Notes: a model not told the origin generated them from the sequence alone. Shown: positions 1-6,941, counted from the stretch's first letter. The stretch: DNA of 7,326 nucleotides from CAXSEF01 sp050955025 (GCA_050955025.1 JBPBQX010000239.1:1-7326), one strand, 5' to 3'. A program made the numbers and translations.

Positions 1-1105
1 GCGGGTTCAGGCCCAGCTCGGCCGCGTAGATGCGCTCGTTGTTGGAGCCGAACAGCACCATCGGCCGCGTGGTGCGCAGCTGCTCGCGCACCGCCTGGTT
101 GTCGGGCTTGATCCCCGGGCGGCGCGCATGGCCGAAGGCGCAGGGGATGCCGAGCTCCTCGCCCAGGAACTGGCGCAGGCCGTGCTCGTAGGTGGCGGTC
201 GCGACGACGGCGAAGCTTGCGGTGGCGAAGAAGTCCTGCGTCACTGAGCGCCACAGGTCCCAGATCGGCTTCACCGTGGACAGTTTTTCCGCCGCAATGA
301 ACGGCTCGGGATCGACGCCCGCGAGGCTTCCCAGCGCGCGCAGGAAGTTCGTGGTCGCGAACAGGCCGATCGGCGCCTGCAGGTAGGGTTTTCCCAGCTC
401 TTCGCAGAGCATGCGGCCGAACTCGCGGTACAGGCAGACGTTCACGGCGGCGGCGGCGAGGCGGGGCGTGTCGTCGAGGTGCGCGCCCATCGGGTAGACG
501 AGGTTGACCGCGCAGCCGACGCCTTCGACCAGGCGGCGGATCTCGGCAAGGTCGGACGGCATGTTGAAGGCGCCGTGCATCGCGCCGATGATGTTGACCA
601 GCGGCCTCGCGTCGGCCGGGGGGGTGGCGGGGGCGTCGGCGCCGGTGCGGCGGACCACCGTGCCGCGTGCCTTGCGGGTGCCGAACTGGGCGTGGAGCCA
701 GAACAGCGCGCGGTCGGCACACTGCCACTGGTCCTCGTCGATGGTGCGCGGGACGAAGCGCAGCAGGCCGGAGCCCTCGGGGGTCACGCCGCCGCCGATC
801 ATCTCCGCGATGGAGCCGGTGACCACGACGCCGGGCATGCCGGGGTGCTCGGCGCTGCCGGCGCGGTTGGCCTGTCGGAGGGCGCCTTCCGTGCCGTTCT
901 GCGACAGGTCGTCCTCGGACAGGCCGGTCACGGCGATCGGCAGGTCGTGCGGCGGCAGGGCGTCGGTGTAGTGCAGCACCGCCGTGACCGGCAGGTTCTC
1001 GCAGCCCACCGGGCCGTCGATGATGACGCGCAGGCCGCGCAGCGCGCTGAACGCGTACACCGCGCCCCAGTAGCCGCCGGCCCGGTCGTGGTCGATCACC
1101 AGCAT
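1..1105 (-). CDS. bchZ: Chlorophyllide a reductase subunit Z, BchZ (3' end outside window)
   Basis: BchZ is one of the two catalytic subunits of chlorophyllide a oxidoreductase (COR). With BchY it forms the NifDK-like heterotetramer that reduces ring B (C7=C8) of chlorophyllide a. The frame is open from an ATG at 1105-1103 to the left edge, giving 368 complete codons of roughly 480-490 expected, so the C-terminal quarter is missing. The N-terminus MLVIDHDRAGGYWGAVYAF and the motif DGPVGCENLPVT (residues 30-41) are characteristic of BchZ. Cys35 in that motif matches the cysteine reported as the single BchZ ligand to the catalytic [4Fe-4S] cluster. Later BchZ-like blocks include HYTDALPPH, VTGSIAEMIGGG and LFGSNNERIYAAELGLNP at the window edge. 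I read the whole frame and found no stop. A GGGGGA ribosome site (1116-1121) lies inside the end of bchY. The start is 4 bases past the bchY stop, which fits translational coupling in the bchCXYZ operon. Confidence 0.96.
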   Translation of the reverse strand, partial: MLVIDHDRAGGYWGAVYAFSALRGLRVIIDGPVGCENLPVTAVLHYTDALPPHDLPIAVTGLSEDDLSQNGTEGALRQANRAGSAEHPGMPGVVVTGSIAEMIGGGVTPEGSGLLRFVPRTIDEDQWQCADRALFWLHAQFGTRKARGTVVRRTGADAPATPPADARPLVNIIGAMHGAFNMPSDLAEIRRLVEGVGCAVNLVYPMGAHLDDTPRLAAAAVNVCLYREFGRMLCEELGKPYLQAPIGLFATTNFLRALGSLAGVDPEPFIAAEKLSTVKPIWDLWRSVTQDFFATASFAVVATATYEHGLRQFLGEELGIPCAFGHARRPGIKPDNQAVREQLRTTRPMVLFGSNNERIYAAELGLNP

Positions 1106-1109
1106 GGCG

Positions 1110-2660
1110 TCACATTCCCCCGGTGTAGGCGGAGAGCGCAGGCTTCGGCTCGGCCAGGCGGACCGGGCCGGCCTGCACCGGGACCGAGCCCGCGGGCGGC
1201 GGCTCCGGCGCGGGCGGCGGCAGCGGGGCGGGTTTCGCGAGCGCGGCGCCGGGGTCGCCGAAGAAGGCGACCATGCGGGAGAAGCGCTCGCGGCCGCGGG
1301 TCTGGGCGGCGACCGTGGAGGCGAGCGCGGCGGCGCCGGGGATGCCGAACAGCGGGCGCGAGGAGACGATGTTGGTGAAGTAGATCGCGGGCGTGCCGGC
1401 CTCCTTGGCGCGCTGCACGACGGGGGTCGTCCCGATCGCGAGATCCGGCCTCACCTCGCGGAAGGCGGCGAGGTCCTGCTCCAGCGAGGCGCGGAACTGC
1501 ACGTGGGCGCCGTGGGCCTCGAGCCAGGCGCGGTCGTCCTCGTTCCAGGCGGTGCGCGGGCAGGCGGTGCCGACGTAGGGCACCTCCGCGCCGGCCTCGA
1601 CCAGCAGGCGGGCGACCAGCAGCTCGGAGCCCTCGTAGCCGGACACGGTGACGCGGGCGGAGATCGGGTTGGCGGCAAGCACGCCGCGGAGCGCGGGCAG
1701 GCAGGCGGCGCGGGCGGCGTCGACGGCGGTGGCGCCCAGGCCGGCGGCGCGGCCGACCGCGGCGAGCCAGGCGTCGGTGGCCTCCACGCCGACGGGGCCG
1801 GAGCCGACGACGGGGCGGCCGGCGGCCTCGAACTCGCGGATGCTGGCCGTGTAGAAGGGGTGGACGGCGGCGGCGACGTCGCAGTCGAGCGCGCCGTACA
1901 GGTCGCGCCATTCGCGCGCCGGCGTGGGCGGGGCGACGGCCAGGCCCATGGGCGCCAGCAGGCCGGCGATGCCCACGGGGTCGGCGGGGAACAGCTCGCC
2001 GATCAGGGCGACGGTGGGCATCTCCGCCTGCGGGCCGCGCGGGCGCTGCACCGGACCGGACTCGGCCTCGGTGCGGGCGGTGCGCAGCATGGCGGCGGCG
2101 AGCACGTCCTTGGCCTCGGCGTGGGTCGGGACGCCGAAGCCGGGCACGTCGATGCCGATCACGCGCACGCCGTCGATCTGCTTCGGCAGCAGCTCGAGCG
2201 GCACGCCGGAGGCGGTGGGCACGCACAGGTTGATGACAACGACGGCGTCATAGTCCGCGGGCCTGGCGGTCTCGCGCACGGCGTTGCGGATGTCCTCGAA
2301 CAGCTGGCCGCGCACCAGGGTCTCGGAGTTGAAGGGAACGTAGCCGACGCTGCGGCGCGCGCCGTAGAAGCGGGCGGTGAAGCTCAGGCCGTACACGCAG
2401 CACGCCGAGCCGCACAGGATGGTGGCGACGCGGCGCATGCGCAGGCCGACGCGCAGCGAGCCGAAGGCGGGGCACATGGACTGCGGCTGCTCGTGCGGGC
2501 CGCGCGGGTAGTCGGCGATCAGCTTCGCCAGTGCCTCGCCCTTGCCGGCGGCGCGGGCAGCATCGAGCATGGTCTCGCGGCCGCCGTGGCAGCCGCCGTC
2601 CGCGCCGGTGCCGGGCGGCTCGTCGGGCGCGAGCGAGGAGGGAGGGAGGAGCCCGTCCAC
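1110..2660 (-). CDS. bchY: Chlorophyllide a reductase subunit Y, BchY
   Basis: This is the second catalytic (NifD/NifK-like) subunit of chlorophyllide a oxidoreductase, 516 residues. The family signature is clear: PHEQPQSMCPAFGSLRVGLR (55-74), GSACCVYGLSFTARFYGARR (84-103), VPFNSETLVRGQLFEDIR (108-125), INLCVPTASGVPLELLPK (143-160) and IDVPGFGVPTHAEAKDVL (170-187). Cys63, Cys88 (or Cys87) and Cys146 fall one position off the BchY cysteines 62, 87 and 145 that I recall as cluster ligands in Roseobacter denitrificans. With BchZ Cys35 they complete a four-Cys site. An additional Cys83 sits just before GSACC. Residues from about 475 to 510 are a Pro/Ala-rich tail, probably flexible. The start is a GTG (2660-2658) one base after the bchX TAG, with GAGGG eight bases upstream. 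No ATG precedes the conserved GCHGGRETMLDAAR block, and starting at Met31 would cut it off, so GTG is preferred. It ends at TGA 1112-1110. Confidence 0.96.
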   Translation of the reverse strand: MDGLLPPSSLAPDEPPGTGADGGCHGGRETMLDAARAAGKGEALAKLIADYPRGPHEQPQSMCPAFGSLRVGLRMRRVATILCGSACCVYGLSFTARFYGARRSVGYVPFNSETLVRGQLFEDIRNAVRETARPADYDAVVVINLCVPTASGVPLELLPKQIDGVRVIGIDVPGFGVPTHAEAKDVLAAAMLRTARTEAESGPVQRPRGPQAEMPTVALIGELFPADPVGIAGLLAPMGLAVAPPTPAREWRDLYGALDCDVAAAVHPFYTASIREFEAAGRPVVGSGPVGVEATDAWLAAVGRAAGLGATAVDAARAACLPALRGVLAANPISARVTVSGYEGSELLVARLLVEAGAEVPYVGTACPRTAWNEDDRAWLEAHGAHVQFRASLEQDLAAFREVRPDLAIGTTPVVQRAKEAGTPAIYFTNIVSSRPLFGIPGAAALASTVAAQTRGRERFSRMVAFFGDPGAALAKPAPLPPPAPEPPPAGSVPVQAGPVRLAEPKPALSAYTGGM

Positions 2661-2673
2661 GCTATGCGCCCTC
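2658..2673 (-). promoter_or_regulatory. Ribosome site and GTG start of bchY
   Basis: Reading the minus strand, GAGGG (2673-2669) is followed by eight bases, which include the bchX stop TAG, and then GTG (2660-2658). The site lies inside the last codons of bchX. The arrangement supports GTG as the bchY initiator and reinitiation by ribosomes finishing bchX. Confidence 0.7.
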
Positions 2674-3633
2674 GTAGACCACTTCGAGGGACGGGCGGGC
2701 GTCGGGCGAGATGCCCGCGCACATGTCGTCCATCGTCGCGGGGTCGAGCACCACGCCGCGGCCGACCGCCTCGCCCTTGAACAGCCCGAGCAGGCCGTCC
2801 TGGGTCAGGGGCGTGGGGCGCAGCGGGGGGGCGGCGGCGATCTCCGCGGCGAGCGTGGCGAACAGCGGCTCCCAGCGCGAGCCGGGGGCGCCCACGATCT
2901 CGTACTTGGCGCTCTTGCGGCGGATGTCGTCGTCGGCGGGGATCGCGGCCAGCACGGGGATGCCGACCGCGTCGGCGAAGGCCTGCGCCTCGCCGGTGCC
3001 GTCGTCCTTGTTGATGACCAGGCCGGCGACGCCGACGTTGCCGCCGAGGCGCTTGAAGTACTCGACGGCCGAGCAGACGTTGTTGGCGACGTAGAGCGAC
3101 TGCAGGTCGTTGGAGCCGACGACGATCACCTTCTGGCACATGTCGCGCGCGATCGGCAGGCCGAAGCCGCCGCACACCACGTCGCCGAGGAAGTCGAGCA
3201 GCACGTAGTCGAAGCCCCACTCGTGGAAGCCCAGCTTCTCCAGCAGCTCGAAGCCGTGGATGATGCCGCGCCCGCCGCAGCCGCGGCCGACCTCGGGGCC
3301 GCCCAGCTCCATCGCGTAGACGCCATCGCGCTTGAAGCAGACGTCGCCGATCGCGACCTTCTCGCCGGCGGCCTTCTTGCGCGACGAGGTCTCGATGATG
3401 GTGGGGCAGGAACGGCCGCCGAACAGCAGCGAGGTGGTGTCGCTCTTGGGGTCGCAGCCGATCAGCAGCACGCGCTTGCCCTGCTGGGCCATGCAGTACG
3501 ACAGGTTGGCGAGGGTAAAGCTCTTGCCGATGCCGCCCTTGCCGTAGATGGCGATGATCTGCGTCTCGACCTTTGCCGGGACCGGGGCGGCGTCGGTGTC
3601 CCCGGGGCGGGGGGCGGCGAGTGTCTCGCTCAT
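2662..3633 (-). CDS. bchX: Chlorophyllide a reductase iron protein, BchX
   Basis: BchX is the NifH-like ATP-dependent reductase component of COR. Its dimer holds one [4Fe-4S] cluster and passes electrons to BchYZ with ATP hydrolysis. The product has 323 residues. The P-loop GKGGIGKS is at 31-38 and switch I DPKSDTT at 61-67. The cluster ligands are Cys119 in GGPEVGRGCGGRG and Cys154 in the switch II segment DFLGDVVCGGFGLP. The blocks DVCFKRDGVYAMELGG, GSNDLQSLYVANNVCSAVEYF and VINKDDGTGEAQAFADAVG identify BchX rather than BchL or NifH. The first ~22 residues are a variable Ala/Pro-rich leader. The ATG (3633-3631) overlaps the bchC stop as ATGA, with GGAGAG (3641-3646) seven bases upstream, typical of coupled translation. 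The frame also stays open upstream through bchC, but that extension is the wrong frame of bchC. The stop is TAG (2664-2662). Confidence 0.98.
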   Translation of the reverse strand: MSETLAAPRPGDTDAAPVPAKVETQIIAIYGKGGIGKSFTLANLSYCMAQQGKRVLLIGCDPKSDTTSLLFGGRSCPTIIETSSRKKAAGEKVAIGDVCFKRDGVYAMELGGPEVGRGCGGRGIIHGFELLEKLGFHEWGFDYVLLDFLGDVVCGGFGLPIARDMCQKVIVVGSNDLQSLYVANNVCSAVEYFKRLGGNVGVAGLVINKDDGTGEAQAFADAVGIPVLAAIPADDDIRRKSAKYEIVGAPGSRWEPLFATLAAEIAAAPPLRPTPLTQDGLLGLFKGEAVGRGVVLDPATMDDMCAGISPDARPSLEVVYEGA

Positions 3634-4571
3634 GCGTGCGCTCTCCAGTCGAGGATCATCTTGAGGCAGGCGGGGTCGCCGAACGCGGTGCCGTAAGCCT
3701 CGTGGGCGTCGGCGGCGGCGCGCCGGTGGGTGATCAGGCCGTCGAGCGACAGCGCGCCCGACGCGAGCAGCGCGCGCACCGCGTCCAGGTCGGACGGCTG
3801 CCACTCCGCGGCGCAGCGCAGCCTGGCCTCGCGCATGAAGGCGGGGGCGAAGGCGAAGGCGACGCTGCCGGGGTAGAAGCCGGCGAGCACGATCTCGCCG
3901 CCGCGCGCCAGGCGGGCCACCAGCGTGTCGAGCAGCGCCGCGTCGCCGCTGGCGTCGAGGATGCAGCGGTAGTCGCGGCGGGCGTCGTCCTCGGGGGCCG
4001 CGACGGGGTAGCCGTGGGCTCCGGCGCGGCGCTGCGGCTCGGCCTCCCACACCGTGGGGGCGGGGTGGCCGAGGGCGAGCGTGATGCGCGCGACCAGGCG
4101 GCCGAGCACGCCGTGGCCCACGACCAGGTCCGGGGCCGCGGCGGGCCCGCCGGCGATGGCGTGGTGCGCGGTGGCGGCGAGCGCCAGCAGGGTTCCGCGC
4201 TCGCCGAGAGCGGCGTCGATCGGCAGGGTGCGGGCGCCGGGCAGCACCACGCGCGAGGCGGCGCCGCCGAACAGGCCGCGGACGTCCCCGAAGCATTTCG
4301 CGCCCGGGACGAACACCGATTCGCCCTCGACACGACCGGACTCTGCGCCGGCCTGCGCGACGCGGCCGACCGACTCGTAACCGGGGACCAGCGGGTAGCC
4401 CATGCCGGGGAAGTCGGGCATGCGGCCGGACCAGAGCAGGCGCTCGGTGCCGGCGCTGATGCCGCTCCAGTCGATGTCGACCACCACGTCGGCGGGGCCG
4501 GGCGCGGCAAGGTCGAGCCGCGACAGCACCGCCTTTCCGGGAGCCTGCATCACCACGGCGATGGCCTGCAT
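3630..4571 (-). CDS. bchC: 3-(1-hydroxyethyl) bacteriochlorophyllide a dehydrogenase, BchC
   Basis: BchC oxidises the C3 1-hydroxyethyl group of the bacteriochlorophyllide to acetyl, a late cytoplasmic step specific to bacteriochlorophyll a. The product has 313 residues, the usual BchC size. It has the medium-chain dehydrogenase fold: an N-terminal GroES-like part with GISAGTERLLWSGRMPDFPGMGYPLVPGYESVG (37-69), then a Rossmann part with the NAD(P)-binding loop VVGHGVLGRL (150-159). The positions that bind catalytic zinc in alcohol dehydrogenases (Cys in GxCGTD, His in GHE) are Ser/Ala and Tyr here, so a zinc mechanism is unlikely; this fits BchC as I know the family. The ATG at 4571-4569 has GAGGA (4582-4578) six bases upstream. 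The second in-frame ATG (codon 8) has no comparable site. It is the first gene of the tight bchCXYZ block and overlaps bchX by four bases. Its own promoter probably lies in the 211-base gap upstream. Confidence 0.95.
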   Translation of the reverse strand: MQAIAVVMQAPGKAVLSRLDLAAPGPADVVVDIDWSGISAGTERLLWSGRMPDFPGMGYPLVPGYESVGRVAQAGAESGRVEGESVFVPGAKCFGDVRGLFGGAASRVVLPGARTLPIDAALGERGTLLALAATAHHAIAGGPAAAPDLVVGHGVLGRLVARITLALGHPAPTVWEAEPQRRAGAHGYPVAAPEDDARRDYRCILDASGDAALLDTLVARLARGGEIVLAGFYPGSVAFAFAPAFMREARLRCAAEWQPSDLDAVRALLASGALSLDGLITHRRAAADAHEAYGTAFGDPACLKMILDWRAHA

Positions 4572-4782
4572 GGAGGATCCTCACGCTGAGTGCCGGAGCT
4601 GAAGTGCCTGCCGGCGTTCCGTGTCAGCGGTGAGTGTCAGGCTGACAAGACACATTAGGCAGACAAGTAGACTGGACACAACGTCCCTGTGGGAAAATCC
4701 GCCTCCGCGTCGTGCCGCATCGCGGCGAGGCACCTGCGCAGGCAGCGGAACGGGCGCGACGGTTCGGCAGGAGACTGTCCGT
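4572..4782 (-). promoter_or_regulatory. Upstream region of bchC with probable promoter
   Basis: This 211-base gap between crtF and bchC holds no gene. Its middle (about 4620-4700) is visibly less GC-rich than the surroundings. On the minus strand a weak sigma-70-like pair can be drawn: TTGTGT (4681-4676) and TAATGT (4657-4652), 18 bases apart. The -10 match is poor, so the exact promoter is uncertain. The -10 candidate touches the TGT-N12-ACA operator, as expected for repression by a PpsR/CrtJ protein. A GAGGATCCTC palindrome (4573-4582) covers the bchC ribosome site. The crtF-proximal part (4700-4782) shows a GTGCC/GGCAC inverted repeat (4712-4716 and 4729-4733), but no T-run follows directly, so I see no convincing terminator. 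Readthrough from crtEF into bchC, as in other photosynthesis superoperons, remains possible. Confidence 0.6.
4635..4652. promoter_or_regulatory. Putative PpsR/CrtJ operator upstream of bchC
   Basis: The sequence tgtcaggctgacaagaca fits TGT-N12-ACA, the recognition pattern of PpsR/CrtJ, the aerobic/light repressor of photosynthesis genes. Arms are TGTCA and AGACA. The first 13 bases (TGTCAG-G-CTGACA) are themselves a perfect inverted repeat, so a shorter dyad competes with the 18-base one. The site is 64-81 bases before the bchC ATG. bchC promoters are classic PpsR/CrtJ targets in Rhodobacter. Assignment to PpsR is by motif and context only. Confidence 0.7.
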
Positions 4783-5979
4783 TCAGCGTCCGGGGACGGT
4801 GGCGACGATCACCCGTGCCACCATCGGCGTGCGGGTGCACAGCAGGCGCGGGCGCTCGAACCCGGCATCGCGCAGCATCCGCGCGATGCGTTGCGGGGTG
4901 CGCGGGCGGCCGCTGCCCATCGCCAGGAGGTAGAGGCCGAAATACGCGTCGCCGGCGGGCTCGGCGCCGGGGGTGCCGGACATGGGCTCGCCCACGAGCA
5001 CGGTGCCCCCCGGGGGCAGCGCCGCGCGGATCGCGCGCAGCAGGGCGAGGGCCTGGGGGTCGTCGTGATCGTGCAGCACGCGCACCAGGGTCGCGAGGTC
5101 GGCGCCGTGCGGCAGCGGGTCGCGGAGGAAGTCGCCGCCCACCGCCTCGGCGCGGGCGGCCGCGCCGGACGCGGCGAGTCGCTCGCGGGCGATCGCGGCG
5201 ACGGCGGGGAGGTCGAACAGGGTCAGGCGCAGCCGGGGCGCGCGGTCGGCAGCGGCGAGCAGGAAGGCGCCGCTGCCGCCGCCGATGTCGAGCAGGTGGC
5301 GGTGGCGGCGCACGGGGTAGGCGGCCAGCACCTCGTCGGCGACGATGCGCTGCGACTCGGCCATCAGCGCGGAGTACGGCGCGACGGCGTCGCGGCCGGG
5401 TGGGGCGGCCGTCGCGTCGGCGTAGGGCCAGTAGGCGGCGAGCGCGGTGGGGCCGGCGGTGCCGCGCAGCAGGGCGAGCGGGTCGCGCAGATCGTCGTAG
5501 AGCAGGCCGTGGTGGGCGATCATCGCGGCCACGCCGGGGTTGTCGACGAGCGCCGCGCCGAGCGGGCCCAGGCCGTAGCGCGCGGCCCCTGCCCCGTCGG
5601 CGCCGCGCACCGCGAGCAGGCGGAGCGAGGCGGCGGCGGCGAGCAGGCGTTCCGCGGCGGCCTCGTCCAGCGACAGCTCGGGGGCCAGCGAGGCGGCGGT
5701 GCGCGGGCCGTCGAGCAGGCGGCGCGGCAGGTCGAGCCGCACCACGGCGAGCAGGATCTGCGAGTAGACGAAGCCCGCGCACAGGTCGAACAGCGCGCGG
5801 GCGCGGCGACGCGCGACCGGGCGCGTCAGGGGGAAGGCCGCGGCGAGGCGGCGGAAGCGGGGGTCGGCCTGCAGGCGCATCGCCGCGTGCGCCAGGCGGG
5901 CGCGCCAGCTGGCGGCCGGGGGGAAGGAAGGTTGAGGCTCCGCCTCAAACTCCGCCAAAGGCTCGCCTTTGGAATCCAT
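4783..5979 (-). CDS. crtF: Hydroxyneurosporene/demethylspheroidene O-methyltransferase, CrtF
   Basis: CrtF transfers a methyl group from S-adenosylmethionine to the tertiary C1 hydroxyl of acyclic carotenoids (spheroidene/spirilloxanthin branch). The product is 398 residues. An N-terminal dimerisation part carries the family block FPLTRPVARRRARALFDLCAGFVYSQ (49-74). The Rossmann methyltransferase domain has motif I LLDIGGGSGAF (229-239), an acidic loop LFDLP (254-258), GGDFL (281-285) and the active-site segment LVRVLHDHDDPQ (298-309), followed by GGTVLVGEPM. ATG (5979-5977) is chosen; a GTG immediately upstream is also in frame. Neither has a good ribosome site, and the next ATG (codon 34) lies inside conserved sequence. 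Codons 1 to ~20 (DSKGEPLAEFEAEPQPSF) have no counterpart that I recall in other CrtF proteins and are encoded by palindromic repeat DNA. The alignable protein begins near Trp25. It lies downstream of crtE, probably in one transcript. Confidence 0.93.
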   Translation of the reverse strand: MDSKGEPLAEFEAEPQPSFPPAASWRARLAHAAMRLQADPRFRRLAAAFPLTRPVARRRARALFDLCAGFVYSQILLAVVRLDLPRRLLDGPRTAASLAPELSLDEAAAERLLAAAASLRLLAVRGADGAGAARYGLGPLGAALVDNPGVAAMIAHHGLLYDDLRDPLALLRGTAGPTALAAYWPYADATAAPPGRDAVAPYSALMAESQRIVADEVLAAYPVRRHRHLLDIGGGSGAFLLAAADRAPRLRLTLFDLPAVAAIARERLAASGAAARAEAVGGDFLRDPLPHGADLATLVRVLHDHDDPQALALLRAIRAALPPGGTVLVGEPMSGTPGAEPAGDAYFGLYLLAMGSGRPRTPQRIARMLRDAGFERPRLLCTRTPMVARVIVATVPGR

Positions 5980-6036
5980 CACTTAAGTCAGGCCAGTCCA
6001 GGGCGGCTCGCCCTGGCGGGTCCGGGCAGAGCCCGG
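5932..6036. repeat. Cluster of four perfect hairpins between crtE and crtF, entering crtF
   Basis: Four perfect inverted repeats follow each other within 105 bases: TTGAGGC/GCCTCAA (5932-5938, 5942-5948, 3-base loop), CCAAAGG/CCTTTGG (5955-5961, 5966-5972, 4-base loop), CCAGGGCG/CGCCCTGG (5998-6005, 6009-6016, 3-base loop) and CCGGGC/GCCCGG (6022-6027, 6031-6036, 3-base loop). The first three share a GGCTC(C)GCC-like centre although their stems differ. This looks like a mosaic of REP-type palindromes as found between genes in high-GC alphaproteobacteria. The first two hairpins lie inside the crtF coding sequence; the others fill most of the 83-base gap to crtE. None is followed by a T-run on the minus strand, so they are not intrinsic terminators. 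They could stabilise mRNA ends or shift the crtE:crtF ratio; that role is an inference. Confidence 0.8.
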
Positions 6037-6062
6037 CCTTACTTGCTGCCCTTGCTTTTCGC

Positions 6063-6929
6063 TCACGCCGCCGCGCGCATCACCAGCTCGGCGGGCAGCA
6101 GCCGGCGCATCTCGGCCAGGATCAGCTCGCGCAGCGCGGCGCGGTCGCGGCAGGGCGGGATCGCGTTGATCGCGCCGCTGACCAGCGCCTCCACGCGGCC
6201 GAGCGCGCCGCCGACGCCGTAGCGCAGGGCGGCGCTCGGGCGGCCGAGGACGAGGTCGCGGCCGGCGGGCTTGCCCAGCTCGGCGCTGCCCAGGGCGGCG
6301 TCGCGGATGTCGTCGGCCACCTGGTAGGCCTCGCCGAGGCTGTCGCCCAGCAGGCGCCAGGGCTCGGGGGGGGCGCCCGAGGCCAGGGCGCCGGCGGTGG
6401 TCGCGAGCGCGAACAGCGAGGCGGTCTTGGCGCGGTGGTAGGTGGCGAGCGGGGCGTGCGGCTCGCATTCCCAGGCCTGGCCGGCGACCAGGCCGTGCGG
6501 GGTGCCGGCGGCGCGGGCCAGCATCAGCAGCAGGGGCGCGAGACTCGGGGAGTTGGCACCGGCGCGGGCCAGGGTCTCGAAGCCGAGGACGATCAGGCCG
6601 TCGCCGGCGAGCACGGCGAGCGCCTGGCCGTGGGCCTGGTGCACGGAGGGCAGGCCGCGGCGGGTGTCGGCGTCGTCGAAGCAGGGCAGGTCGTCGTGCA
6701 CCAGCGAGGCGCAGTGCAGCAGCTCGATCGCGCAGGCGGCGCCGTCGGCGAGCATCGGGTCGGCGCCGCCGCAGGCCTCGGCCACCGCGAGGCAGAGGCG
6801 CGGGCGCACCCGCATGCCGCCGGGGAACACGGCGTGGCGCAGCGCCGCGACCAGCGCGGGCGGGGCGCCGGGAGAGACGGCCTCGACCGCCTCTTCCAGG
6901 GCCCGCTCGATCCTGCCCAGAATGCCCAT
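6063..6929 (-). CDS. crtE: Geranylgeranyl diphosphate synthase, CrtE
   Basis: CrtE condenses isopentenyl diphosphate with allylic diphosphates to geranylgeranyl diphosphate, the C20 precursor of carotenoids and of the geranylgeranyl/phytyl tail of bacteriochlorophyll. With the start chosen here it has 288 residues, close to the ~289 of Rhodobacter CrtE. Trans-prenyltransferase motifs are present: HAVFPGGMRVRPRL (32-45), the first Asp-rich motif DDLPCFDD (79-86, DDxxxxD) followed by RRG (90-92), GDGLIVLGFE (109-118), GLVAGQAWE (146-154) and the second Asp-rich motif DDIRD (206-210). An ATG ten codons upstream (6959-6957) gives the leader MTHRHPGGSA, but it has no ribosome site and overlaps operator-like DNA. 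The ATG at 6929-6927 has GGGGGA six bases upstream and begins with MGILGRIERAL, where family members begin. It is the first gene of the minus-strand crtEF unit, divergent from crtD. Confidence 0.95.
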   Translation of the reverse strand: MGILGRIERALEEAVEAVSPGAPPALVAALRHAVFPGGMRVRPRLCLAVAEACGGADPMLADGAACAIELLHCASLVHDDLPCFDDADTRRGLPSVHQAHGQALAVLAGDGLIVLGFETLARAGANSPSLAPLLLMLARAAGTPHGLVAGQAWECEPHAPLATYHRAKTASLFALATTAGALASGAPPEPWRLLGDSLGEAYQVADDIRDAALGSAELGKPAGRDLVLGRPSAALRYGVGGALGRVEALVSGAINAIPPCRDRAALRELILAEMRRLLPAELVMRAAA

Positions 6930-6935
6930 TGCCGA

Positions 6936-6941
6936 TCCCCC
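6936..6941 (-). promoter_or_regulatory. Ribosome site that decides the crtE start
   Basis: On the minus strand GGGGGA lies six bases before the ATG at 6929. The upstream in-frame ATG at 6959 is preceded by AAAAGACAACGCCGC, which has no purine-rich G block at the right distance. This favours the shorter, 288-residue CrtE. Confidence 0.6.

Noticed and set aside
1104..2780. A 558-codon open frame on the plus strand opposite bchY
   Set aside because: The translation is Gly/Ala/Asp/His-rich with no recognisable motif. bchY on the other strand is strongly conserved and explains the region.
2662..4584. A 640-codon minus-strand frame that would fuse an upstream extension to BchX
   Set aside because: The extra 317 codons are the wrong frame of bchC. 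BchX has its own ATG with a ribosome site in the ATGA overlap.
4712..4733. GTGCC/GGCAC inverted repeat after crtF as a possible terminator
   Set aside because: The stem is only five bases with a long loop, and the nearest T-run on the minus strand (GATTTT) is about a dozen bases further on.
6022..6036. CCGGGC/GCCCGG hairpin after crtE as an intrinsic terminator
   Set aside because: It is followed on the minus strand by GGACCC rather than T residues, and crtF is expected to be cotranscribed.
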